Origin: an uncultured Actinomycetes bacterium
GTDB lineage: Bacteria; Actinomycetota; Actinomycetes; Nanopelagicales; Nanopelagicaceae
NCBI GenBank assembly: GCA_903867285.1
Contig: CAIPQX010000073.1
Span: forward strand, 1 to 7,906
Direction of reading: 5' to 3'
Length of the DNA: 7,906 nucleotides
Of this stretch, positions 1 through 5,680 are shown one piece after another (position 1 is the first letter of the stretch; the number at the start of each line of letters is the position of its first letter). Position numbers and translations under genes: made by a program. The notes beneath the pieces were generated by a model that worked only from the letters and a program-made list of their open reading frames with translations, was not told where the DNA came from and searched no databases.

Positions 1-197
1 CCAATATCGGTAGTCGCCTTTAGATTTTCGGGGAGATAGATCCCGGGTAAAAATTTATGGTTGCTTCTTGACGAATTTATCTCTTCAACAACGTTCTCGT
101 TGCGACCCCAGATCAGAACTTCATGTCCAGCATCGCAGAGCACCTGAGCGAGCGTCGTTCCCCAGGCGCCGGTTCCTAAAACACTTACGCGCGCCAT
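1..197 (-). CDS. gpsA: Glycerol-3-phosphate dehydrogenase [NAD(P)+], N-terminal part (cut by the window edge)
   Basis: GpsA reduces dihydroxyacetone phosphate to sn-glycerol 3-phosphate in the cytoplasm, which supplies the backbone for phospholipids. Only the first 65 or so residues are here. They begin MARVSVLGTGAWGTTLAQVL, which holds the Rossmann GxGxxG dinucleotide-binding loop (G8, G10, G13) with the AWGT continuation typical of GpsA. A later stretch, VLIWGRN, is the usual end of the second beta strand. The ATG at 195-197 overlaps the plsC stop codon as TAATG, so translation is probably coupled to plsC. A purine-rich ribosome site, GAGGAAG, lies 8 nt upstream at 206-212. PlsC acts later in the same route (glycerol 3-phosphate to phosphatidate), so the pairing makes functional sense. 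The start and family are clear. The catalytic domain is outside the window. Confidence 0.93.
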   Translation of the reverse strand, partial: MARVSVLGTGAWGTTLAQVLCDAGHEVLIWGRNENVVEEINSSRSNHKFLPGIYLPENLKATTDI

Positions 198-994
198 TAT
201 TTATTCTTCCTCTTCTTGTAATTTCCGATGCGTGGCAGATCTGATCCGTGTGGATCGAAGATCCCCGCAGGTGGCGATTCTCCCCTGATTTCGCTTAAGA
301 GAGTAGTTACTGCCTTCATTGCATAAGCCGTGGCCTCCACCATCGCTTCGTGATCATCTTCCTTGCCATACCATCGTGAAAAATCTAGCGGCTTACCCGC
401 GATGACCGTCACCTTGGTGCGCGGCCAAAGCTTCGGACGCTTGCTATATGTGGGCAGAAGCTCCGCGGCGCCCCACTGCGCACAGGGAATTACCGGCGCC
501 TTGGTCATAACCGCTAAGCGAGCCAATCCGGTCTTCGCGACCATTGGCCAAAGGTCTTGATCTCGCGTGAGAGTGCCCTCCGGATAAACGCCTAGGCAGT
601 GACCCGCCTTGAGGAAGGCAACCGCATGTGCCAGGGCGATGGTGCTCGAACCCTTGACCTCGCGTTCGACTGGAACTTGTTCGGCGCTGCGCAATATCCA
701 GCCCAGCACCGGAACATTAAAGAGTGAAGCCTTACCAAGAAATCGGACGGCACGTCCGTTGCCATATAAGAAGTGGGCGAAGATCAAAGGATCTACATAG
801 GAGATGTGATTGCTGATGGCGATCACGGCTCCTGATTTGGGAAGGTTTTCGGTGCCACGCCAATCGGGCTTGGTGATCAGCTTGAGGAGAGGAATAACTA
901 TCGCAGCGCCGAATTTCCAGGTGGCGTTGCTGCCGAGAGGCCGGCCGCTTGGCGGCAGATATACCGGAGCAAGATCACTCCCTTGATTAGCCAC
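197..994 (-). CDS. plsC: 1-acyl-sn-glycerol-3-phosphate acyltransferase (PlsC/LPLAT family)
   Basis: This 265-aa membrane-associated acyltransferase should transfer an acyl chain to lysophosphatidate to give phosphatidate. Seen in the sequence: the HX4D catalytic motif in NHISYVD (H63, D68), the VPVER motif at 107-111, the EGT substrate-binding motif in YPEGTLTRD (E139-T141), and the late VIP motif at 168-170 within APVIPCAQWG. The hydrophobic stretch at 27-41 probably contacts the membrane. The C-terminus (KKRKNK) is strongly basic. The start is a GTG without a well-placed Shine-Dalgarno sequence. A TAAACT hexamer ends 6 nt before it, which would fit a leaderless transcript. The gene lies after the hup terminator, so it may have its own promoter, and it is coupled to gpsA downstream. 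The exact acyl acceptor cannot be read from sequence; a broader lysophospholipid acyltransferase role is the main alternative. Confidence 0.92.
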   Translation of the reverse strand: MANQGSDLAPVYLPPSGRPLGSNATWKFGAAIVIPLLKLITKPDWRGTENLPKSGAVIAISNHISYVDPLIFAHFLYGNGRAVRFLGKASLFNVPVLGWILRSAEQVPVEREVKGSSTIALAHAVAFLKAGHCLGVYPEGTLTRDQDLWPMVAKTGLARLAVMTKAPVIPCAQWGAAELLPTYSKRPKLWPRTKVTVIAGKPLDFSRWYGKEDDHEAMVEATAYAMKAVTTLLSEIRGESPPAGIFDPHGSDLPRIGNYKKRKNK

Positions 995-1006
995 CTGCCG
1001 AGTTTA
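992..1006 (-). promoter_or_regulatory. Possible -10 box for a leaderless plsC transcript
   Basis: Reading on the minus strand, TAAACT (1006 to 1001) is followed by six bases (CGGCAG) and then the GTG start of plsC. That is the spacing expected when transcription starts on the start codon. No good Shine-Dalgarno sequence sits at the usual distance, and no convincing -35 box is visible. This is inference from spacing only. Leaderless mRNAs are common in actinobacteria. Confidence 0.3.
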
Positions 1007-1025
1007 GTCTCTCTTTATGCGATAC

Positions 1026-1064
1026 AAATAAAATAAGGGGAGGCGATTTCGCCTCCCCTTATTC
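1026..1064 (-). terminator. Intrinsic terminator after hup
   Basis: A perfect 15-bp inverted repeat (1032-1046 and 1049-1063, core GGGGAGGCG/CGCCTCCCC) has only two unpaired bases at its centre, or about four in a realistic loop. Read on the minus strand, it continues into TTATTTTATTTG, a U-rich tail. It starts 16 bases after the hup stop codon and precedes plsC, so it should end the hup transcript. The symmetric arms would also form on the other strand, but no plus-strand gene approaches it. Confidence 0.9.
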
Positions 1065-1078
1065 GATTAATTACTGAA

Positions 1079-1546
1079 TTAACGCTTAACTGCCTTTTTT
1101 ACTACCTTCTTCGCAGGAGCCTTCTTGGCAGGAGCCTTCTTGGCAGGAGCCTTCTTGGCAACTACCTTCTTAGCAGGAGCCTTCTTGGCAACTGCCTTCT
1201 TCGCTACAGGCTTAGCAACAACCTTTGGAAGAACCTTTACGGGTGGCTTTGGAGCTGCCTCTAGCTTACGTACGCCAGCGATGATCTCCTTGAGAGCCTT
1301 TGCAGGCAAGAAGCGAACCTTCTTGCTCGCCTTGATCTGAATGGTCTCGCCGGTAAATGGGTTGCGACCCTTACGAGCAGGACGATCAACCTTCTTGAAC
1401 TTACCGAAATCGTTGATCATGACATCGTCGCCCTTTGAGATGTTGCGGACGATTGCGTCGAAAACTACATCGACAGCGCGTGCTGCCTCTTTCTTGCTGT
1501 CTCCGAACTGTGGAGCCAAGTATGCAATGAACTGGGCCTTGTTCAT
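1079..1546 (-). CDS. hup: HU-type nucleoid protein with a lysine-rich C-terminal tail
   Basis: This 155-aa histone-like DNA-binding protein bends and compacts DNA as a dimer in the nucleoid. Residues 1 to about 92 form the HU fold: the N-terminus is MNKAQFIAYL, and the signature runs from GKFKK at 48-52 to RKGRNPFTGE at 58-67, with the intercalating proline at P63 in the arm. Residues about 100-155 are a low-complexity tail of KKAPA, KKVVA and AKKA units ending KKAVKR. Simple HU proteins are about 90 aa; the long basic tail is typical of actinobacterial HupB/HupS. The ATG has a strong AAGGGGA ribosome site 4 nt upstream (1551-1557). The gene stands alone between the leuD terminator and its own terminator, so it probably has its own promoter in the palindrome-rich region 1547-1727. 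Lysines in such tails are modified in mycobacteria; that is unknown here. Confidence 0.96.
   Translation of the reverse strand: MNKAQFIAYLAPQFGDSKKEAARAVDVVFDAIVRNISKGDDVMINDFGKFKKVDRPARKGRNPFTGETIQIKASKKVRFLPAKALKEIIAGVRKLEAAPKPPVKVLPKVVAKPVAKKAVAKKAPAKKVVAKKAPAKKAPAKKAPAKKVVKKAVKR
1113..1202 (-). repeat. 15-bp tandem repeat coding the HU tail
   Basis: Six contiguous 15-bp units were read on the plus strand. Units 1, 2, 3 and 5 (starting at 1113, 1128, 1143 and 1173) are identical: GCAGGAGCCTTCTTG. Units 4 and 6 (1158 and 1188) are the variants GCAACTACCTTCTTA and GCAACTGCCTTCTTC. Each unit codes five residues of the AKKAP or AKKVV type. The exact identity between units suggests recent duplication or gene conversion, so tail length may vary between strains. 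Confidence 0.9.
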
Positions 1547-1727
1547 AAATTCCCCTTAAATACGTGATTTATTAGGCATTTGCCTACATAAAAGAAATCT
1601 ACGCGCCTCGCGCGTAAAGCAGCTCTATTAATTGCGGTGTGTCGCAGGTGAAAAAACGCACTTTTTACGCGTAAAAAACTCTATATCAGCGGTAGAGAGT
1701 TCTCTCAACCGCTGACAGAGAGGCGAA
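1547..1727 (-). promoter_or_regulatory. Palindrome-rich region between leuD and hup, presumed hup promoter and leader
   Basis: This 181-bp non-coding stretch holds, in order of hup transcription: the leuD terminator (1673-1715); a perfect 16-bp palindrome TTTTTACGCGTAAAAA (1662-1677); an inverted repeat TACGCGC-N3-GCGCGTA (1600-1616); an inverted repeat TAGGCA-N2-TGCCTA (1573-1586); and the hup ribosome site (1551-1557). The first two palindromes share the octamer CGCGTAAA. The hup promoter should lie here, but no -35/-10 pair is convincing. A weak candidate on the minus strand is TTCACC, 16 bp, TAATAG. The palindromes could be protein-binding sites or leader hairpins. Confidence 0.55.
1673..1715 (-). 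terminator. Intrinsic terminator after leuD
   Basis: Arms TCAGCGGT (1686-1693) and ACCGCTGA (1708-1715) are extended inward, past one A·A mismatch, by GAGAG/CTCTC around a two-base centre. On the minus strand the hairpin is followed by TATAGAG and then TTTTTT, a U tract 7 nt past the stem. It begins 12 bases after the leuD stop codon, so it should end the leuCD transcript. The distance to the U tract is slightly long for a textbook terminator. Confidence 0.75.
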
Positions 1728-2327
1728 TTATGAGCGTGCTGGAAGGGTTTTAGGCTTGTATGCAGGGCGTGAACTCTCATAAGCAGTCACAGAATCTATG
1801 TTTTTCAGCGTTAAACCGATGTCATCGAGGCCCTCCATCAAGCGCCAACGCGTGTAGTCATCGAGCTCGAAGGGGTAAACCTCGCTACCGAGACGTACAT
1901 TCTTCGCTTCGAGATCAACTGTTACAGAAGCGGTTGGATCTGCCTCGATAGCAGACCAGATCTTCTCAACGTTCTCTTGCGGCAAGATAACTGTTAGCAA
2001 ACCACCCTTAAGAGAGTTGCCGCGGAAGATATCGGCAAAACGGCTGGAGATAACCGCTTTAAAGCCATAGTTCTGCAGTGCCCACACTGCATGCTCGCGC
2101 GATGATCCGGTTCCGAAATCTGCACCGGCTACCAAGATAGTTGCCGCCTTATACTCCGGTTGATTGAGAACAAACTCGGGATCATTGCGCCATGCGGCAA
2201 AGAGACCATCTTCAAAACCACTCTTAGTAACGCGCTTGAGGTAGACCGCAGGGATGATCTGATCGGTATCAACATTGGAACGTCGAAGTGGAATTGCAGT
2301 TCCGGTGTGTGTAACAAATTTTTCCAT
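1728..2327 (-). CDS. leuD: 3-isopropylmalate dehydratase small subunit
   Basis: LeuD (199 aa, the usual length) is the small subunit of isopropylmalate isomerase. With LeuC it converts 2-isopropylmalate to 3-isopropylmalate in cytoplasmic leucine synthesis. Visible landmarks are the N-terminal PLRRSNVDTDQIIPAVYLKR stretch (13-32) and the substrate-loop motif GADFGTGSSREHA (68-80), both hallmarks of the aconitase swivel domain. The reading frame is open further upstream to 2390, inside leuC, but the ATG at 2325-2327 is preferred: it has AAGGAG 6 nt upstream and gives the conserved N-terminus MEKFVTHTG. The start lies 10 nt after the leuC stop, so the two are co-transcribed and probably translationally coupled. 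A terminator follows. Confidence 0.97.
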   Translation of the reverse strand: MEKFVTHTGTAIPLRRSNVDTDQIIPAVYLKRVTKSGFEDGLFAAWRNDPEFVLNQPEYKAATILVAGADFGTGSSREHAVWALQNYGFKAVISSRFADIFRGNSLKGGLLTVILPQENVEKIWSAIEADPTASVTVDLEAKNVRLGSEVYPFELDDYTRWRLMEGLDDIGLTLKNIDSVTAYESSRPAYKPKTLPARS

Positions 2328-2333
2328 GATGCG

Positions 2334-2339
2334 CTCCTT
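2334..2339 (-). promoter_or_regulatory. Shine-Dalgarno site that fixes the leuD start
   Basis: AAGGAG on the minus strand sits 6 nt before the ATG at 2327 and overlaps the leuC TAA stop codon (2338-2340). It supports the shorter leuD over the longer open frame starting at 2390. Confidence 0.85.
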
Positions 2340-3735
2340 AGAGATCTGCCGGTGATGAAAGAGTTCCGCGGATTGCAGTAGCGGCTGCAACGAGTGGGCT
2401 CACGAGGTGAGTACGACCACCCTTGCCCTGACGACCTTCAAAGTTACGGTTTGATGTTGAAGCCGAACGCTCACCGACGGCTAATTGATCTGGATTCATT
2501 CCGAGACACATAGAGCAACCAGCATTACGCCACTCCGCCCCAAAATCGATGAAGACTTTATCCAGGCCTTCTTGCTCTGCCTGTAAACGCACTCGAGCTG
2601 ATCCAGGAACAACGAGCATGCGAACCGAATCGGCCTTCTTCTTACCTTTTAGGATATTTGCTGCAGCACGCAAATCTTCGATGCGTCCATTTGTGCAAGA
2701 GCCAAGAAAGATAGTATCGACCTTAATTGACTTAAGTGGTACCCCTGCTTCGAGGCCCATATATGTGAGGGCGCGCTCTGCGGCTCCCCGCTCTGCAACA
2801 TCATTGATATCCGCGGGGTTTGGAACAGATGCGTTAAGAGGCAACCCTTGTCCAGGATTGGTTCCCCATGTAACGAAAGGTGCGAGTTCTTCTGCTTTGA
2901 GAGAGATCTCAACATCAAATTTAGCGTCCGCATCGGTCGTGAGCGTCTTCCAATAAGAGAGCGCTGCATCCCAATCCGCACCTTGAGGTGCATGCGGCTT
3001 GGTTCGGACATATTCAAAAGTCTTCTCGTCCGGTGCAATCAACCCTGCACGTGCGCCAGCTTCAATCGACATATTGCAGATCGTCATGCGGCCTTCCATG
3101 GAGAGTGCACGAATGGCAGATCCGCGATACTCAATTACATATCCTTGTCCACCTCCGGTGCCAATTTTTGCGATGATGGCCAAAATGACGTCCTTAGCCG
3201 TGACGCCATCTGGAAGCACGCCATCAACATTGATCGCCATTGTCTTGGGACGAACGAGTGGAAGCGTCTGTGTAGCAAGTACATGCTCAACTTCCGATGT
3301 TCCAATACCAAATGCGAGTGCGCCGAACGCCCCGTGGGTTGAGGTATGTGAATCGCCGCAGACAATTGTCATCCCAGGTTGGGTAAGTCCAAGTTGTGGT
3401 CCAACGACGTGAACGATGCCTTGCTCCGCATCTCCAAGCGAGTGGATGCGGACTCCAAATTCTGCACAGTTTTGGCGCAAGGTATCTACCTGCAATTTAG
3501 AGACGGGATCGGCAATCGGCAGATCAATATTAAGTGTCGGGGTGTTGTGATCTTCTGTAGCGATCGTGAGATCGGGGCGGCGCACTTGGCGACCAGCTAG
3601 ACGCAATCCATCGAAGGCTTGTGCAGAAGTAACTTCATGAATAAGGTGGAGATCGATGTAAACGAGGTCAGGTTCTCCTTGTGCGCTCCGCACAATATGG
3701 TCGGCCCAAATCTTCTCAGCTAGAGTTTTACTCAT
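2338..3735 (-). CDS. leuC: 3-isopropylmalate dehydratase large subunit
   Basis: LeuC (465 aa) is the iron-sulfur catalytic subunit of isopropylmalate isomerase, working with LeuD in leucine synthesis. Visible features are the aconitase-family motif CGDSHTSTHGAFGALAFGIG and the three [4Fe-4S] ligand cysteines: one in FLGSCTNGR and two in CSMCLGMN. Counting from the ATG at 3733-3735, these are C347, C407 and C410, the positions I recall for E. coli LeuC, which supports this start. An in-frame GTG lies 6 nt further upstream, but AAGGAG (3741-3746) is 5 nt from the ATG and would overlap or abut the GTG. The gene is divergent from an IclR-type regulator, and the 71-bp gap between them holds a repeated CATCTCA motif likely to control it. 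leuD follows directly. Confidence 0.97.
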   Translation of the reverse strand: MSKTLAEKIWADHIVRSAQGEPDLVYIDLHLIHEVTSAQAFDGLRLAGRQVRRPDLTIATEDHNTPTLNIDLPIADPVSKLQVDTLRQNCAEFGVRIHSLGDAEQGIVHVVGPQLGLTQPGMTIVCGDSHTSTHGAFGALAFGIGTSEVEHVLATQTLPLVRPKTMAINVDGVLPDGVTAKDVILAIIAKIGTGGGQGYVIEYRGSAIRALSMEGRMTICNMSIEAGARAGLIAPDEKTFEYVRTKPHAPQGADWDAALSYWKTLTTDADAKFDVEISLKAEELAPFVTWGTNPGQGLPLNASVPNPADINDVAERGAAERALTYMGLEAGVPLKSIKVDTIFLGSCTNGRIEDLRAAANILKGKKKADSVRMLVVPGSARVRLQAEQEGLDKVFIDFGAEWRNAGCSMCLGMNPDQLAVGERSASTSNRNFEGRQGKGGRTHLVSPLVAAATAIRGTLSSPADL

Positions 3736-3740
3736 TCCCA

Positions 3741-3746
3741 CTCCTT
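3741..3746 (-). promoter_or_regulatory. Shine-Dalgarno site that fixes the leuC start
   Basis: AAGGAG on the minus strand ends 5 nt before the ATG at 3735. It favours that ATG over the GTG at 3741. The site partly overlaps a small inverted repeat, TTCGT-N3-ACGAA (3745-3757). Confidence 0.8.
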
Positions 3747-3760
3747 CGTTTTACGAAATT

Positions 3761-3793
3761 CATCTCAGATCTTGCATCTCAAAGTCTGAGATG
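3761..3793. promoter_or_regulatory. Probable regulator-binding array between ltbR and leuC
   Basis: Three copies of one heptamer occur: CATCTCA at 3761-3767, CATCTCA at 3775-3781, and its reverse complement TGAGATG at 3787-3793. The outer pair extends to a perfect 9-bp inverted repeat, CATCTCAGA-N15-TCTGAGATG; the inner pair forms CATCTCA-N5-TGAGATG. LtbR, the IclR-type regulator in Corynebacterium glutamicum, represses leuCD and leuB, and its gene is divergent from leuCD. The gene to the right here is therefore the obvious candidate to bind this array. The array covers the proposed ltbR core promoter and lies in the proposed leuC leader. Binding is inferred, not shown. Confidence 0.65.
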
Positions 3794-3807
3794 GCATTAT
3801 CAGAGTA
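3772..3807 (+). promoter_or_regulatory. Possible ltbR promoter, leaderless
   Basis: TTGCAT (3772-3777), a 17-bp spacer and CATTAT (3795-3800) are followed by six bases and then the ATG at 3807. There is no Shine-Dalgarno sequence before this ATG, which fits transcription starting at or next to the start codon. The inner operator pair (3775-3793) lies mostly between the two boxes, so autorepression would be natural. Both boxes match consensus only partly. Confidence 0.4.
3796..3801 (-). promoter_or_regulatory. Possible -10 box for leuCD
   Basis: On the minus strand this reads GATAAT, a five-of-six match to TATAAT. It is the best -10 candidate upstream of leuC and would put the start near 3789, giving a leader of about 54 nt that includes the CATCTCA array. 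No clear -35 is seen; it would fall inside the ltbR coding start. The box overlaps the proposed ltbR -10 on the opposite strand. Confidence 0.35.
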
Positions 3808-4532
3808 TGGACACTAAGAATAGCGGAGTCGGAGTATTAGACAAATCTGTGCGCATCCTGGCTACTTTGGAAGCCGGGCCACACTCGCTCGCTGAGCTAG
3901 TTGCTGCAACTGGTATCGCCCGCCCCACTGCGCACCGATTGGCAGTTGCCCTGGAATTTCATCGCCTCGTCACCCGCGATTTGATGGGGCGCTTTGTACT
4001 CGGTGCACGTGCTGCGGAGTTGGCCTCTGCCGCTGGCGAGGATCGACTTCTCTCTGTCGCTAGTCCCGCGCTATCCGCGCTGCGCGATGCCTGCGGTGAA
4101 AGTGCTCAGCTCTATCGTCGCCAAGGAGATCTGCGTATCTGCGTTGCCACGGCCGAGCGATTATCCGGATTGCGGGATTCAGTTCCTGTTGGAACAGTCC
4201 TTACGATGCAGGCCGGTTCCGCTGCGCAAATTCTCCTCGCCTGGGAAGAGCCCGATAAATTACATCGTGGCTTGTACAACGCAAAATTTACAGCTGCCAC
4301 CCTCTCTGCCGTACGTCGTCGTGGATGGGCACAATCAGTAGGAGAACGTGAAGTTGGCGTAGCTTCGGTGAGCGCCCCAGTGCGCGGACCAAACAATAAG
4401 GTGATCGCTGCTGTAAGTATTAGTGGACCTATGGAGCGACTCGGTCGCCAGCCGGGACGCGCACATGCTGCCCAGGTAATGGCCACAGCTGCGCGACTGA
4501 GCGAGTATTTAATTCAGGCGAAGGAGAAGTAA
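3807..4532 (+). CDS. ltbR: IclR-family regulator, LtbR/NdgR type
   Basis: This 241-aa cytoplasmic DNA-binding protein is divergent from leuCD and probably controls it. Residues 9-60 form the IclR winged helix-turn-helix (LDKSVRILATLE, then LAELVAATGIARPTAHRLAVALE with the recognition helix ARPTAHRL). Residues from about 75 onward form the small C-terminal IclR effector domain, with the late motif REVGVASVSAPVRG (181-194). The frame is open from 3681, but the N-terminal 42 codons of the longer version would run across the operator and leuC start and do not look like protein. The ATG at 3807 gives the normal IclR N-terminus. In Streptomyces (NdgR) and C. glutamicum (LtbR), the orthologues sit beside leuCD and respond to amino-acid status. 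The effector here is not determinable. The gene ends 1 nt from a convergent gene. Confidence 0.88.
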   Translation: MDTKNSGVGVLDKSVRILATLEAGPHSLAELVAATGIARPTAHRLAVALEFHRLVTRDLMGRFVLGARAAELASAAGEDRLLSVASPALSALRDACGESAQLYRRQGDLRICVATAERLSGLRDSVPVGTVLTMQAGSAAQILLAWEEPDKLHRGLYNAKFTAATLSAVRRRGWAQSVGEREVGVASVSAPVRGPNNKVIAAVSISGPMERLGRQPGRAHAAQVMATAARLSEYLIQAKEK

Positions 4533-4533
4533 T

Positions 4534-5664
4534 TTAGCGAGAGTAGACCGCAAAGAAGTCGCGACTACTTTGACTGAAATACCGATTCGCTGGGCGGGTA
4601 AACGCCACTAACTTAACGGGAGGCTTCATCGCTCCAGTGATGGTCGTCGGGTACCACATATACGAAATCCACTGTTGATTAATGTCCAGCTCCATCGCCC
4701 TGACTGCCCCTGCCGTCTTCAAAAGGTTAGCCAAACTTTGCACAGATAGAGAGTTGCCCGCTACATAAATTACATTTCCATTTGCATCAACACCAATACC
4801 CGAGCGCCATACTAGGTGAGCATTCTTTACGGTAAATCCCCAGTTTTTGAGGACGCTTTGATTCAGATTTGCAGTAATTACCCCATTATCAATCAACATA
4901 CTCAAATTTTGTCGGGCAGATATCAGAGTGGAATCCATATTTATCTCTTTGCCCCAGGAGCCGATATCAAGATGACCATCTGCATAAATCGCGAGCGTAG
5001 CTTTGTCCGACACCAAGGGCTTAACCATAATTCCATTTTGGTAATAACCGCCCAGGGAATCTTTCAATTTAAATGCGCTGTTAAATGTCGCAGCCAATCC
5101 GATCAGGTCCGACCCAGCAAGAATATCCGTCGACTTCAATTTCTTAACTTGGCCAGGTTCCGAGAAACCCGCATGCTGAACGAAACGAAGCAATGAACTC
5201 TGCATGATGGCGATTCCTGCTAGATAAGAGGGGTGCTCTGGATCGGGGCGCAAAAAGGCCACCTGAATCGCAGGTTTTCCGTTGACCTTGAAAACAGATT
5301 TGAGGTCTCCCTCCCCTGGAAGCGCGGGTGACACTACGCTCGGAATTCGCTTGGCATTTTGTATTGCATTCGTGGCAAGCAATTTAGAAGCATTGGGATC
5401 GAGGGTTCCTCCGACTTTAGGCTTATTAAAGGTGTATTGCAGATTTTCTAGGCTCGTGACCACATATCCGAGATAGTGATTGCGCCCCCACTCGGCCAAT
5501 CGAGCTGAAAGGGGGTCCGTCCCCGGCGCAAGGAGTGATGTACTGATAGACCAGAGCACGACCACAATAAATAATGAAGGAGCACCAATCAACGCACGTT
5601 TGAGATTGCTTGCCTTCTGGATCCTTTGAAGGACTGCAGAAAAACGTCCTTGAATCCATTTCAT
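4534..5664 (-). CDS. Membrane-anchored phosphodiester glycosidase-like protein
   Basis: This 376-aa protein has a basic N-terminus, one membrane segment at about residues 24-46 (core LFIVVVLWSI), and an extracytoplasmic domain. The second half resembles the phosphodiester glycosidase (NAGPA-like) fold: GSDLIGLAATFNSAF at 184-198, QNGIMVKPL at 209-217, ATLAIYADGHLDIGSWG at 222-238, ARQNLSMLIDNG at 250-261, WRSGIGVDANGNVIYVAG at 286-303, and VRAMELDINQQW at 321-332. The C-terminal SSRDFFAVY is, as I recall, shared with actinobacterial homologues. Members of the fold cleave sugar-1-phosphate diesters, but the common LDGGGS motif appears here as ELDIN, so catalysis is uncertain. It starts 16 nt after dprE2 with no good ribosome site (only GGGG next to the ATG), which suggests operon membership. 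The context points to envelope arabinan or phosphoglycan metabolism. Confidence 0.75.
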   Translation of the reverse strand: MKWIQGRFSAVLQRIQKASNLKRALIGAPSLFIVVVLWSISTSLLAPGTDPLSARLAEWGRNHYLGYVVTSLENLQYTFNKPKVGGTLDPNASKLLATNAIQNAKRIPSVVSPALPGEGDLKSVFKVNGKPAIQVAFLRPDPEHPSYLAGIAIMQSSLLRFVQHAGFSEPGQVKKLKSTDILAGSDLIGLAATFNSAFKLKDSLGGYYQNGIMVKPLVSDKATLAIYADGHLDIGSWGKEINMDSTLISARQNLSMLIDNGVITANLNQSVLKNWGFTVKNAHLVWRSGIGVDANGNVIYVAGNSLSVQSLANLLKTAGAVRAMELDINQQWISYMWYPTTITGAMKPPVKLVAFTRPANRYFSQSSRDFFAVYSR

Positions 5665-5680
5665 ACCCCGATGATACCTG

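Noticed and set aside
1125..1340. A frame opposite hup coding repeated AGAFLA-type hydrophobic units
   Set aside because: It is the mirror of the Lys-rich HU tail repeat. The periodicity comes from the 15-bp repeat on the coding strand.
1684..1720. A sequence resembling a tRNA D-arm (AGCGGTAGAGAG) between leuD and hup
   Set aside because: No anticodon arm, T-arm or acceptor stem can be drawn around it. It is part of the leuD terminator hairpin.
2328..2390. A longer leuD starting at 2390 inside leuC
   Set aside because: The extra 21 codons have no family match, and the ATG at 2327 has a well-placed AAGGAG and the conserved N-terminus.
2549..3412. Several open frames of 60-165 codons on the strand opposite leuC, and similar ones opposite other genes
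   Set aside because: They lie wholly inside well-identified genes, have no ribosome sites, and their translations are rich in Cys, Arg and Ser with no recognisable domain.
3728..3763. An 11-codon reading frame (MNFVKRRSGNE) in the leuC leader overlapping the leuC start, considered as an attenuator peptide
   Set aside because: It has no leucine codons and no obvious ribosome site, and there is no terminator/antiterminator pair. Probably chance.
3681..3806. A longer ltbR starting at 3681
   Set aside because: It would run through the leuC start and the operator array. The added residues do not resemble an IclR N-terminus.
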